Source: a virus
IMG/VR virus record: IMGVR_UViG_3300028025_005791
Location: 1-36,548 of that record
Length of the DNA: 36,548 bases
Reading direction: 5' to 3' (one strand)
Below the pieces are notes generated by a model. It did no database searches, was not told the DNA's origin, and was given only the letters and a program-made list of their open reading frames with translations. Each line of letters begins with the position of its first letter. Position 1 is the stretch's first letter. Both the position numbers and the translations under genes were made by a program. This document shows positions 1 through 8,096 of this stretch, in pieces.

Positions 1-2
1 GG

Positions 3-569
3 CTTGATGTAACCGACCATGCGCGTACCAAGCCGGCCGTCATCACGGTGACCGGCTTCATGTCCGACGCGCCGTTGACTCTGGCCTCGTCGGTGCAAGG
101 TCTGTTTACAGCGGCGGGCGTGAATGCCGGTGGAAGGCTAGCTAGCGGCTTTGGCCCACAAGTAGGGGCGCTGGTAGGGAGCACGGCCGGCAAGCTTGGA
201 GCGCGCCTCCTGAGTCAGTCAGCCGATCCTTCCCAGACCGCTTATCAGATCCTCCAGGACATCTTCTCGGCCAAGCAGCAGGTGCAGGTCGTGACCAAGC
301 GCAAGGCCTACAACAACATGATCATGATCAACCTAAGCACTCCCCGAAGCGCGGGCGAGGGTACGGGACTTAAGTTTGTTGCGACCTTCAAAGAGATCCG
401 CATCGTGATCGGGCAGACCGTGCTGCTCAAAAACCTGGAGAGGTCGGCCGCATCCGGGGCCGCGGCCAAGGCGAAGCTTGGCACTCAGACCTCTACGCCG
501 TCCGGTGACAAGATCCAAGAGAAGGGCTCCGTCCTTTGGAAGCTAGCGCAGAGTGCATACCCGAGGTAG
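3..569 (+). CDS. Dit-like baseplate/distal tail protein, 5' truncated by window edge
   Basis: The reading frame is already open at the first bases of the window, so the gene starts upstream; the GTG at 48 is only an internal codon. The visible N-terminal stretch reads LDVTDHARTKPAVITVTGF followed by MSDAPL. This 'D-H-x-R-x-K-P ... G-x-x-S-D-x-P-L' pattern is typical of the N-terminal domain of Dit-like phage baseplate proteins, which sit at the end of the tail tube and connect it to the hub. The middle is Ala/Gly-rich, and the part after about residue 100 (NNMIMINLSTPRS) looks like a beta-rich tail-protein fold. It is followed after 3 bases by the plug gene and then the hub gene, the usual baseplate order. 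Family assignment rests on pattern and context. Confidence 0.7.
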   Translation, partial: LDVTDHARTKPAVITVTGFMSDAPLTLASSVQGLFTAAGVNAGGRLASGFGPQVGALVGSTAGKLGARLLSQSADPSQTAYQILQDIFSAKQQVQVVTKRKAYNNMIMINLSTPRSAGEGTGLKFVATFKEIRIVIGQTVLLKNLERSAASGAAAKAKLGTQTSTPSGDKIQEKGSVLWKLAQSAYPR

Positions 570-572
570 AAA

Positions 573-893
573 ATGGCGTTTGAAACATTACCCGTTAGGT
601 CAGACCTCCCCTCATACAACTTCCAGATAACGCTAGATGGCGTGATCTATGGACTAAGCTTCAACTGGAGCAGACGGGCCGGTTTATGGACGATGGATAT
701 TGCGGACGAGATTGGCACTCCGATGCTCATGGGCATCCGGCTCTTCCAAGGCTTCCCGCTCATCTCGCGCTTCTTTAAGCCCGGCCTTCCCCCTAGGGAA
801 TTCTTCTGCATCGACACGGCCAACCAGGGGAAAGACCCGGGTGAGGATGACCTAGGGGCGAGGGTGCTGCTTATCTATGGGGACGACTCATGA
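573..893 (+). CDS. Baseplate plug protein (Pam3 gp18-like)
   Basis: A 106-residue protein opening MAFETLPVRSDLPSYNFQIT, with LDGVIYGLSFNWSRRAGLWTM and then a D-x-x-G-x-P-M-x-x-G motif. This is characteristic of the small baseplate 'plug' family described for the simple contractile-tail phage Pam3, which closes the central hub channel. Length and gene position (between the Dit-like protein and the hub) fit that family. Its stop codon overlaps the start of the hub gene as ATGA, so translation is probably coupled. Identification is from the motif and synteny. Confidence 0.75.
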   Translation: MAFETLPVRSDLPSYNFQITLDGVIYGLSFNWSRRAGLWTMDIADEIGTPMLMGIRLFQGFPLISRFFKPGLPPREFFCIDTANQGKDPGEDDLGARVLLIYGDDS

Positions 894-1696
894 GTCAGGC
901 CCTATACGACCGGAAGGCGGTCATCATTTTTGGTGAGAAGGGCAAGGCGGGCAAGCGCCTTGATGGCCTTAGGGTTTCATTTGAGATCGAGAAGACTCCC
1001 GAGGCGTACGTCAATCGCGCCAAGGTCGCGGTCTATAACCTCTCCCGTGAGTCCCGTGCGGATGTTGAAAAGAAGGATATTTATTTAGTCTTGTCGGCCG
1101 GGTATGGAACGCAGCTTGGTGACCTCTTCAAGGGAGACATCACGCGCGGATGGACCGAGCAGTCGGGGGCCGACTTCATAACCAACTTTGAAGTGGGCGA
1201 CGGCCAGAAGGCATACCAGGAGAGCAACATCAACGTTACCTTCTCCGAGGGAACGTCTCTCAAGGATGTCTTCACAAGCATGGCCGCCACGTTTGGCAAG
1301 ACGATCAAAGACCTCTCTGCCATTGACCCGGGGTCTATCCTCAACGGCCTGACTCTTTCAGGTCTCTCACGCGCGCACATGGATGAGCTCACTAAGAAGG
1401 CCGGACTTGAATGGAGCATTCAGGACGACGCAATCCAGATTGTTAAGGCCGGCGGGGCGACTAGGGAAGAGGCCGTTTTCTTAAGCCAAAACACCGGGCT
1501 CCTTCGCATCCCAAAGAAGAAAGAAAAGGGCATCGAGTTTGATTGCCTGCTCCAGCCAAAGATCGCCCCGGGGAAGCGGGTGATCATTGAGAGCCGAACT
1601 ATCTCTGGCATCTTCGTTGCTCAGCGAGTGGTCCACAAGGGCGACAACTTCGACAAAGACTTTATGACTTCAGTGGAGGCGATACCTTATGTCTAA
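890..1696 (+). CDS. Baseplate hub protein (gp27/GpD-like)
   Basis: A 268-residue protein beginning MSQALYDRKAVIIFGEKG. It contains a beta-rich N-terminal domain (about 1-110, with YVNRAKVAVYNLS, the 'N-x-A-x-V-x-V-Y-N-L' signature of hub proteins), a middle domain with the GTSLKDVFTSMAATFGKTI pattern, and a C-terminal LLQPKIAPGKRVIIESR motif. Hub proteins form the trimeric collar that carries the spike and connects it to the tail tube. It overlaps the upstream gene by 4 bases and the spike gene by 8 bases, which indicates coupled translation of plug, hub and spike. Confidence 0.8.
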   Translation: MSQALYDRKAVIIFGEKGKAGKRLDGLRVSFEIEKTPEAYVNRAKVAVYNLSRESRADVEKKDIYLVLSAGYGTQLGDLFKGDITRGWTEQSGADFITNFEVGDGQKAYQESNINVTFSEGTSLKDVFTSMAATFGKTIKDLSAIDPGSILNGLTLSGLSRAHMDELTKKAGLEWSIQDDAIQIVKAGGATREEAVFLSQNTGLLRIPKKKEKGIEFDCLLQPKIAPGKRVIIESRTISGIFVAQRVVHKGDNFDKDFMTSVEAIPYV

Positions 1697-2333
1697 CAGT
1701 ACGCCGACCTTCGCCGAAGTGATCATGGCGGCCATCAACTCCCGCCTTCTTGATCTTCACGTTTCGATGCCGGCCGTGGTTGAGGCCTATGATAAGGCCA
1801 CTAACTCGGTCACCGTAAAACCATCCCTTAAGCGGAAGTATGAGGGGACATCAAGCGCCGTAGATCTTCCTGTCATCGTGAAGGTGCCAGTGGCCTTCCC
1901 GCGCGGGGGCAAGACCTCCATGACCTGGCCGCTCGAGAAGGGCGACAGCGTGATGCTTGTCTTCTCTGAGCGATCTCTGGACGTTTGGAAGGCCCGGGGC
2001 GGCGTTGTTGATCCGGCCGACCCTCGCAAGTTTCACCTGACCGACGCCTGGGCAATCCCCGGCGGGTACGATCTTGCCCACGCTTCGCCTGAAGCAACAT
2101 CCGACAGGCTCCGTCTCCAGAATGGAACTACCCGGATCGATCTTTTCGACGGCGGAAAGTTTCGCTTCGAGAAGGTTGGCGGCGACGAACTGCTAACCTT
2201 GATGATCGAACTAGTCCAGCTTCTCATTGACGCGGAAGTTTTCACCGCGCTTGGGCCGCAGCACTTTATTGCCAACTACCTTATCCAGTTCAACCTACTC
2301 AAGACTAAGTTTCAAAACCTGAAAGGGACCTAA
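1689..2333 (+). CDS. Baseplate spike / central puncturing protein (Gp138 N-terminal domain)
   Basis: A 214-residue protein with an OB-fold-like N-terminal domain. Key elements are MPAVVEAYDKATNSVTVKPSL at residues 28-48, DLPVIVKVPVAFPRGG at about 58-74, and WPLEKGDSVMLVFSERSLD at about 79-97. These match the Gp138/GpV-type spike domain that binds the hub. After about residue 130 (RLRLQNGTTRIDLFDGGKF) the sequence looks like the start of a beta-helix spike shaft, followed by a helical tail. The start codon lies inside the hub gene (8-base overlap). Role: membrane-puncturing tip of the contractile tail. Confidence 0.8.
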   Translation: MSNSTPTFAEVIMAAINSRLLDLHVSMPAVVEAYDKATNSVTVKPSLKRKYEGTSSAVDLPVIVKVPVAFPRGGKTSMTWPLEKGDSVMLVFSERSLDVWKARGGVVDPADPRKFHLTDAWAIPGGYDLAHASPEATSDRLRLQNGTTRIDLFDGGKFRFEKVGGDELLTLMIELVQLLIDAEVFTALGPQHFIANYLIQFNLLKTKFQNLKGT

Positions 2334-2334
2334 T

Positions 2335-2616
2335 ATGGCAATGAATAAGGACAGGCTTGCAACGGCCATCGTCACGGCAATCCAGGGACTAAGTCCAAGT
2401 TGGGGATTGCTCACTCCAGGAGAGCAGGCGATTGCGCTCACCTACTGGAAGGCGATTGCGAACGAGATCATTAACGAGATCAAGGATCACGCCGACATCG
2501 AACTGATGGCCAGCGACATCTCGATCCTGCCAGGGACTTTCGAGGACTCGCTGAATGCCCCCATCACAGGCCTGGGCGAAAACGATGCAGTCATCCTAAC
2601 GGAGAAAATTAAATGA
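2335..2616 (+). CDS. Small conserved baseplate-cluster protein, function unknown
   Basis: A 93-residue, mostly helical protein starting one base after the spike stop codon and overlapping the next gene by 4 bases (ATGA). It contains LLTPGEQAIALTYWKAIANEIINEIKDHADIE, given here only as a region (residues about 22-53), then a Gly-rich C-terminus. Small genes of this type are common between spike and gp25-like genes in simple myoviruses and probably encode a structural accessory of the spike. I do not recognise a named family, and the function is inferred from position only. Confidence 0.6.
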   Translation: MAMNKDRLATAIVTAIQGLSPSWGLLTPGEQAIALTYWKAIANEIINEIKDHADIELMASDISILPGTFEDSLNAPITGLGENDAVILTEKIK

Positions 2617-2978
2617 GCGACCTAAAGCTTAATGAGCAGACCGGGGATCTCGTCATCGCGAACGGGGATCTATCGCTGACGACTGGAGCGGACGCGACCA
2701 AGCAGCGCCTGTCGCAGAGGCTTAAGGCATTCGTCGGGGAGTGGTTTCTCGACCTCTCAGATGGCACGCCCTACTTCCAGCAGATCCTTGGGCAGAAGAT
2801 TGCCAACCTCAACGACATCGAGGCGATCTTCATTGAGCGCATCTCAAACACGCCGGGCGTTATCGAGGTCTTGTCCTTTGAGATGAGCTACGACCGGCAA
2901 GATCGGGCACTTATTGTTTCAGGGGAAGTGAGATCAATCGAAGGTAACGTAGAATTTAACGAGACACTGGGAGTTTAA
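2613..2978 (+). CDS. Baseplate sheath initiator / gp25-W-like protein
   Basis: A 121-residue protein beginning MSDLKLNEQTGDLVIANGDL. The N-terminal repeat of 'D-L-x-x-x-x-G-D-L' turns is followed by the gp25-like core QRLSQRLKAFVGEWFLDLSD, G-x-P-Y, and a C-terminal beta pair around VIEVLSFEMSYDRQDRALIV. Members of this family (DUF2634/gp25) nucleate sheath assembly at the inner baseplate and contact the J-like wedge protein. That protein is encoded immediately downstream. Length is normal for the family. Confidence 0.85.
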   Translation: MSDLKLNEQTGDLVIANGDLSLTTGADATKQRLSQRLKAFVGEWFLDLSDGTPYFQQILGQKIANLNDIEAIFIERISNTPGVIEVLSFEMSYDRQDRALIVSGEVRSIEGNVEFNETLGV

Positions 2979-2979
2979 T

Positions 2980-4476
2980 ATGGCGTTTGGCGTAACAGAT
3001 CAGGGCTTTGTCAGGAAGAGGCTTGCGGACATCAAGACGGAGATGGAAAACGCACTAAGGACGACCCTTGGTGCGAGCATCAACCTTCTGCCAGAGTCGG
3101 TCTTCGCTCAACTTGTGGGCCTCCAGGCCGACCGCGAAGCCGACCTCTGGGAACTGGCCGAGGACGTTTACAACTCGCAGTATCCTGACTCGTCCGAGGG
3201 CGTGTCCCTGGACAACATCGCCGCCATCTCGGGACTAACTAGGCTCGGGGCCAAGGCTTCACTTCTTCGAGACGTTCACCTGTTCGGGACTTCGGGCGAA
3301 GTGATCCCTGCGGGCACGGTCGCTTCGGTAGCGGGTGACTCCTCTTCCCGCTTCGCAACGTTGTCCGCTGTCATCCTTGCGGTGGGCGTAAACGAGATCC
3401 AAGAGATTAGCTTCTCCCTGACACCGGACTCTGGGCAGTTTCGGTTGTCGTTCGGCGGCATACTGACCGACGTGATCAACTTCGACGACTCGGCCGCAGA
3501 GATCTTGGCCATCCTTGATGAGCATCCACTGCTCAACAAACTGCCATCTCTGGGCGTGACCGGATCTTTCGGGGCCGGCTTCCTTGTTAATCTCGGCAAG
3601 GTGGATATCCCGCTCATGGTCTCGGCCAACAACACTCTGACCAACATGTCCAACCCCGTGACCATAACAATCTCTCAGGATCAGGCCGGCGTACCTCAAG
3701 GCACGGTTGACTGTGAGGCCGAGCAGACAGGCCCAACCTCCGCCCCGGCCTTCTCCTTGACCGAAATTGAAACCCCTGTAACAGGCCTAGACAGCGTCCT
3801 GAATATTGAAGAAGCGATCCTCGGTCGCAATACCGAGACTGACGGAGACTTCAGGGTCCGCCGTATTCAGTCCCTTCAAAGAGCGGGGAGTGCAACGGTT
3901 GAGGCCATCCGCGCGCGACTCCTCGAGGTCTTGGATGTCGAGCAGGTGATCGTGTTTGAAAACGTCACCGACCTAGTGGACGGGAACGGTCTAGACCCGC
4001 ACTCATTCAAGTGCTTTGTCCAAGGCGGCGACAATCAGGACATTGGTGATGCTCTTTGGCTCAACAAACCGGCCGGCATCAAGACCATGGGGGACATTGC
4101 CGTCAGCGTGACGGACTCCCAAGGCGTAGTCCAGACCGTCAACTTCTCAAGGCCCGACGAGATCGAGGTCTACATCACGGTAGAGATAACCAAGGACACT
4201 TCGCCTACATCCGAGTGGCCTGCCACGGGGGATGATCTAGTCCGAACGGCCATGGCCGACTTCGTTAACGGCCTAAGAATTGGCCAAAGTGTTATCGTCT
4301 ATCCGAAGCTTATTGCTTCCATAAACTCAATACCAGGGATCGAGGACGTGCGCATCGGCATCGACACAACTCCCGCGCCTCCGCTGGACGACGATGATAA
4401 CGTCGTCATCTCGATCAACGAGGTCGCGCGCATCTCTGACCCAGACACTCAGATTGTCGTGACGGTGATCCCGTGA
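2980..4476 (+). CDS. Baseplate J-like wedge protein
   Basis: A 498-residue protein with the family start F-V-R-K-R-L-A-D-I-K-T-E-M-E-N and the segment 'L-Q-A-D-R-E-A-D-L-W-E-L-A-E-D-V-Y-N-S-Q-Y-P' at about residues 48-70. A later helical part contains RNTETDGDFRVRRIQSLQR (about 280-298), a hallmark of GpJ/gp6-type wedge proteins. These proteins form the ring that links the inner baseplate to the fibre network. The stop codon overlaps a GTG start of the next gene. Typical J-like proteins in simple myoviruses are 350-500 residues, so this is full length. Confidence 0.85.
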   Translation: MAFGVTDQGFVRKRLADIKTEMENALRTTLGASINLLPESVFAQLVGLQADREADLWELAEDVYNSQYPDSSEGVSLDNIAAISGLTRLGAKASLLRDVHLFGTSGEVIPAGTVASVAGDSSSRFATLSAVILAVGVNEIQEISFSLTPDSGQFRLSFGGILTDVINFDDSAAEILAILDEHPLLNKLPSLGVTGSFGAGFLVNLGKVDIPLMVSANNTLTNMSNPVTITISQDQAGVPQGTVDCEAEQTGPTSAPAFSLTEIETPVTGLDSVLNIEEAILGRNTETDGDFRVRRIQSLQRAGSATVEAIRARLLEVLDVEQVIVFENVTDLVDGNGLDPHSFKCFVQGGDNQDIGDALWLNKPAGIKTMGDIAVSVTDSQGVVQTVNFSRPDEIEVYITVEITKDTSPTSEWPATGDDLVRTAMADFVNGLRIGQSVIVYPKLIASINSIPGIEDVRIGIDTTPAPPLDDDDNVVISINEVARISDPDTQIVVTVIP

Positions 4477-5057
4477 ATGTAACCGAGATAAGCAATCATA
4501 AGGAAGTCGCACTGGCCCGCCTCAGGGAGCAGTACAAAGACCTGCCCAACCTTGAGGCGCTTCTAGTCCCGATGCTTATCCAGATCCAAGAGCTCGAGAC
4601 GGTCTTCATTGACCTTCGGGACAAGCGTTCTATTTACGACTCGGTCGGGGCCCAACTGGATGCATGGGGCGTCGTCTTAAACAGGGCCCGAAACGGATTG
4701 TCAGACAGCGATTATCGTCTAGTTCTTCTTGGAGAGGTCGCCGTAAACGTTTCCAAGGGTACGCCCGAGGACATGATCCAAGTCTTCCGCATCTTTACTC
4801 AGCCGACCTATGTATCCCTCAATGAGATCTTCCCTGCGAAGTTACAGCTAACCTCGGTTGGCGGCGTTCCCATTGGCAGCGTTGACGACATCAAGGATGC
4901 CGTCCGCAGGGCGTGCCCGGCCGGCGTGGCGATTGACCTTTTCACTACGGCCCCCGGAAACCCATTCGTCTTCCTGGGCGATCCTGACCCAAACGGGCGG
5001 GGCTTTGGCGACGCCAATGATCCAAGCGTAGGCGGATTTTTAGTCTCAATATTCTAA
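4473..5057 (+). CDS. DUF2612-type baseplate / tail protein I-like
   Basis: A 194-residue protein starting at a GTG that overlaps the J-gene stop (GTGA). The segment LETVFIDLRDKRSIYDSVGAQLD-x-W-G (about residues 43-66) is typical of DUF2612 proteins, which follow the J-like gene and correspond functionally to P2 gpI. This protein is thought to tether fibres to the wedge ring. A glycine/asparagine-rich C-terminal tail (DPDPNGRGFGDANDPSVGG) ends the protein. Genes for fibre-like proteins follow directly. Confidence 0.8.
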   Translation: MNVTEISNHKEVALARLREQYKDLPNLEALLVPMLIQIQELETVFIDLRDKRSIYDSVGAQLDAWGVVLNRARNGLSDSDYRLVLLGEVAVNVSKGTPEDMIQVFRIFTQPTYVSLNEIFPAKLQLTSVGGVPIGSVDDIKDAVRRACPAGVAIDLFTTAPGNPFVFLGDPDPNGRGFGDANDPSVGGFLVSIF

Positions 5058-5122
5058 GGAAAATCATATGGGCATCATAAGAAAATTCTTACGCATATCA
5101 TAAGGAGAAGCATATATGGCAT
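5056..5122 (+). repeat. Imperfect tandem copy of a ribosome-binding/start region with an 11-codon micro-ORF
   Basis: The sequence AAGGAAAATCATATGGGCAT at 5056-5075 resembles AAGGAGAAGCATATATGGCA at 5102-5121, where the second copy is the real RBS and start of the fibre gene at 5116. The first copy has its own ATG at 5068, opening an 11-codon frame (MGIIRKFLRIS) that ends at 5103, inside the second Shine-Dalgarno. The likely explanation is a small duplication of the start region. A leader peptide that couples translation is possible but unproven. Confidence 0.4.
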
Positions 5123-5730
5123 GGCTAACTAAACCAGTAGAGAAACCTGAGTGGGCAACGGGCGGAGGTGCCGACGTTCTCACTCCCAGTGTCGGCAAGC
5201 AGGCCGTTGGATGGATTGCTGAAAAGCCTCCCTACCAGTGGTTTAACTGGCTTCACAAGTGGACTTATCTTTGGATCGCCTACTTCGAAAACAGAGTGGA
5301 CGGCCTCAACGGAATAACCGACGCGGTGATAGGGGCAACGTCCGGCTCATCCCATGCCAGCTTCGCCGCCCTTCTTGCCGATGGTAACGTGGCGAACATC
5401 AAGAACATCTGGGTCATCTCCCCCATCGTCCTGACCGCTGACATCGTCTTGCCCAATACATTCAACGGCAAGATCATAAACTTTAAACCGCAAGCAACGA
5501 TCACCAAGGGCGGATCGGCCACAAAGGGCCTAGTGATTGAGGGCCAAAACGTTAGGGTGTACAATCCTACTTTCATTGGATTTAGCGGCGGCGGTGACAA
5601 GGCTTTGGAATTCGCAGTCGGGTCTAAAAACAATATGGTCTTTGGACTGTACGCAAGCAATAGCGGGACCGATCCGGTGTCAATGCTCGGGACCAATAAC
5701 AACGAAGTATCGACCATCATTGAGGAGTAA
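5116..5730 (+). CDS. Short tail fibre / tailspike-like protein
   Basis: A 204-residue protein. Its N-terminus (WLTKPVEKPEWATGGG, then G-W-I-A-E-K-P-P-Y-Q-W-F-N-W-L at about 35-50) is a recurring start of phage fibre proteins that attach to the baseplate. From about residue 100 on, short beta repeats (IVLTADIVLPNTFNGKIINF, then V-R-V-Y-N-P-T-F-I-G-F) suggest the beginning of a right-handed beta-helix. The protein is short for a complete tailspike, so it may be an adaptor or a truncated spike. RBS: GGAG at 5104-5107, 8 bases before the ATG. It is followed after 3 bases by the large fibre-like gene. Confidence 0.7.
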   Translation: MAWLTKPVEKPEWATGGGADVLTPSVGKQAVGWIAEKPPYQWFNWLHKWTYLWIAYFENRVDGLNGITDAVIGATSGSSHASFAALLADGNVANIKNIWVISPIVLTADIVLPNTFNGKIINFKPQATITKGGSATKGLVIEGQNVRVYNPTFIGFSGGGDKALEFAVGSKNNMVFGLYASNSGTDPVSMLGTNNNEVSTIIEE

Positions 5731-5733
5731 AAT

Positions 5734-8094
5734 ATGACAAGGCAAGTAACAGCGATCTTGCTCACGCTTCTGCTTCACACGCAGGCGTGGGCCCTAGTAG
5801 AAAACACCGACGCGTCAACGTTTGGGCGCGCTAGCACCACGGCCGCGAAGCAGCTTATCTTTAACACCGGGGACGGTGCCGGGAATAAGCGTTTCAGCAT
5901 GGACGCAGTAACCAACCTCATGACGTGGAATAGTGACCTCACAGTCACCGGCGACCTCGAGGCGGACGACTTCCATCTCTTGGACGATGCAGATATCGAC
6001 GGGGATCTCAACGTCGATGGCGTCCTGGGAGTTACGGGGAATTCTTCTCTTAAGGGAAACAGCATTTTCTTCGGTGACAATGCCAACTCTGACAAGACCT
6101 TCTTTGGGAACAGGTCAGGCGTAACTGACCCCTACCTTCAATGGGATGAGGCCAAGCTGGCATGGGTCTTCTCCAATGACGGCGTTAATGAATTCGAAAT
6201 GGGGTCTGGGTCAGGAGGAGGCGACGCAAGGAACTACGTCGAAAACTTCAACTTTGAGATTGATGCTTCGGGCGTGACCGCCTATGCGGACGCGGCCGGC
6301 GTGGCCCCGGTGGACGCATCGGGCGGAGCTCCAACCCTCACCTGTACGCGAAATACCAGTGCTCCCATATACGACACAGCGGACTTGATCATCACCAAGG
6401 ACGCTGCCAACCGACAAGGTGAAGGGTGCGCCATTGATCTTATCCAGTTCCAACCGGGCGACAGTCTCGGGAACGTGATGACTGTTCGCTTTATTTTGAA
6501 GTCTTCAACGGCCTTTGCCTTGGGTGATATTCGCGCTTATCTGATCAATGAAGACACCGGCGAAGTCATCGAGCCCGTTCCAACTCAGGTCACCGCAGGC
6601 ATCAATGCGCATCAAAAACCAATTGAGTTTCAAACCTCTCCCACTGGAAATGACTACAAGCTGGCCTTCCACGTAGCAAGCACAAGTGCCTTGGCCTACA
6701 CGTACCAGATTGATGAGGTCAAAGTTTCCAAGGCATCAACAACCTCGGGCGCAATCCAAACTGCGACCCTGGCGCTTCCGGGAGTAACAACAAACTGGAC
6801 TAACACAGCAGTCACGGCCTTCTATACTAGGCACGGAGACCTTGCGGATGTTGACATCCTTCTAACCAACACAGGGACTCCCGCAGGAAGCTCATTGCAG
6901 GTAACCCTTCCATTCTCCGTTGATACATCAAAGATCTCTTATACAGGCCCGAACGCCTCAAACTTTAGAGGCTTCGCCGCATCAAGGGACGAGGGTTCAT
7001 CCAATACAAACGTTGGGGCTGTCTCGTTCAATAGTGGTGGGTCCTTCGATATCCTCTATAACAATGGGACTTCAACTTCTGCACCGATAACTCCAACCGC
7101 TCCATATAGCTTCGACGCAACCGATAAGATCAGCATCCGCCTTTACAACATCCCTATCAGTGGATGGTCTCCGACCACGGCCATGGCATCCGAGGCCGGC
7201 TTTGGCCAGGTGGGCGCGCGCTGGACACTCTCTGCCAACCAAAGCATTGGAACTGCCAGCGCGGTATTCGTCTCCCTGGACAGCGCCACTGTCGAAAGTG
7301 CATTCGTTCAAGGGATGGAATGCGATCCCGTCTTGTACCGATGCACGGCTACCGAGTCAGGCATCTATAACGTTGGCGGATCTGTTACCGTATTCAACGT
7401 TACTCCCGGTGAAGTAGTAGACGCGTACGTTTACAAGAACGGAGTGATCATTTCCCAAGGCGAAATTACCATCCCGGGATCTGGCCTTGGCTTTGTGGGG
7501 ATACCATCGACTAGCATCCCCATGAAGAAGGGGGACTATCTCGAGGTCGCAATCGACTCGACAGTGGACGCAAGCTATCTTGTGGTCTCTGGAGTAGGGA
7601 CCTACCTGACCGCTATCAAAACAGCAGACCATCAAGCGTTGGCTGCAAGTCGCGTTGTCTCAGCATCCTATGGGACTGCTTCAGGTCAGGTTATCCCTAC
7701 CAGCACGTTAACGGTCATTGATTTTGAGAGCAAGATTTACGATGACCATGGCGCTGTTACGACCGGGTCGGGATGGGTTTTCACTGCTCCGATGGCCGGG
7801 AAGTATTCCATGTCTTGCATGATGACGATAACGCAGTCATCTGATTTCGCTGCAGGTGAGGGAATTCAAGCATACATCCGGAAGAATGGATCAAACGTTG
7901 CTCAAAATGTTTTTATTTTTACAAGCACTGGGATCAATTCAAGAGAGCAATCGGTCCCGATCTTCACTGAAGAGAGTCTAGTGACGGGGGACACCTTGCA
8001 GCTTGTCGGATTTCAAGACTCTGGAGTCAATCAAAACATTTCATTACCGGCGGCCAATAGGTGCTCAATTCACAGGATCGGAGGCATTGATTAG
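5734..8094 (+). CDS. Large fibre-like protein with Sec signal peptide and C1q-like domains
   Basis: A 786-residue protein. Residues 1-20 form a classical signal peptide (positive start, hydrophobic AILLTLLLHTQAW, cleavage after AWA). Next comes a fibre-like segment with short D-G/V-x-G repeats (about 68-108: LTVTGDLEADDF, then DIDGDLNVDGVLGVTGN). A Ser/Gly linker around 157-164 leads into a jelly-roll-like domain (about 167-335). The C-terminal part holds two C1q/TNF-like beta sandwiches, recognised by 'S-G-I-Y-N-V-G-G-S-V-T-V' with 'A-Y-V-Y-K-N-G' and by 'A-G-K-Y-S-M-S-C-M-M-T-I' with 'A-Y-I-R-K-N-G'. Such domains trimerise and bind ligands in phage fibres and surface adhesins. A signal peptide is unexpected for a virion protein assembled in the cytoplasm. 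It could be an exported adhesin acquired from a host. Position right after the fibre gene favours a fibre origin. Confidence 0.7.
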   Translation: MTRQVTAILLTLLLHTQAWALVENTDASTFGRASTTAAKQLIFNTGDGAGNKRFSMDAVTNLMTWNSDLTVTGDLEADDFHLLDDADIDGDLNVDGVLGVTGNSSLKGNSIFFGDNANSDKTFFGNRSGVTDPYLQWDEAKLAWVFSNDGVNEFEMGSGSGGGDARNYVENFNFEIDASGVTAYADAAGVAPVDASGGAPTLTCTRNTSAPIYDTADLIITKDAANRQGEGCAIDLIQFQPGDSLGNVMTVRFILKSSTAFALGDIRAYLINEDTGEVIEPVPTQVTAGINAHQKPIEFQTSPTGNDYKLAFHVASTSALAYTYQIDEVKVSKASTTSGAIQTATLALPGVTTNWTNTAVTAFYTRHGDLADVDILLTNTGTPAGSSLQVTLPFSVDTSKISYTGPNASNFRGFAASRDEGSSNTNVGAVSFNSGGSFDILYNNGTSTSAPITPTAPYSFDATDKISIRLYNIPISGWSPTTAMASEAGFGQVGARWTLSANQSIGTASAVFVSLDSATVESAFVQGMECDPVLYRCTATESGIYNVGGSVTVFNVTPGEVVDAYVYKNGVIISQGEITIPGSGLGFVGIPSTSIPMKKGDYLEVAIDSTVDASYLVVSGVGTYLTAIKTADHQALAASRVVSASYGTASGQVIPTSTLTVIDFESKIYDDHGAVTTGSGWVFTAPMAGKYSMSCMMTITQSSDFAAGEGIQAYIRKNGSNVAQNVFIFTSTGINSREQSVPIFTEESLVTGDTLQLVGFQDSGVNQNISLPAANRCSIHRIGGID

Positions 8095-8096
8095 TT

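Noticed and set aside
3259-3699. Two long minus-strand frames inside the J-like gene
   Set aside because: Shadows of a clear baseplate gene, without start signals or recognisable composition.
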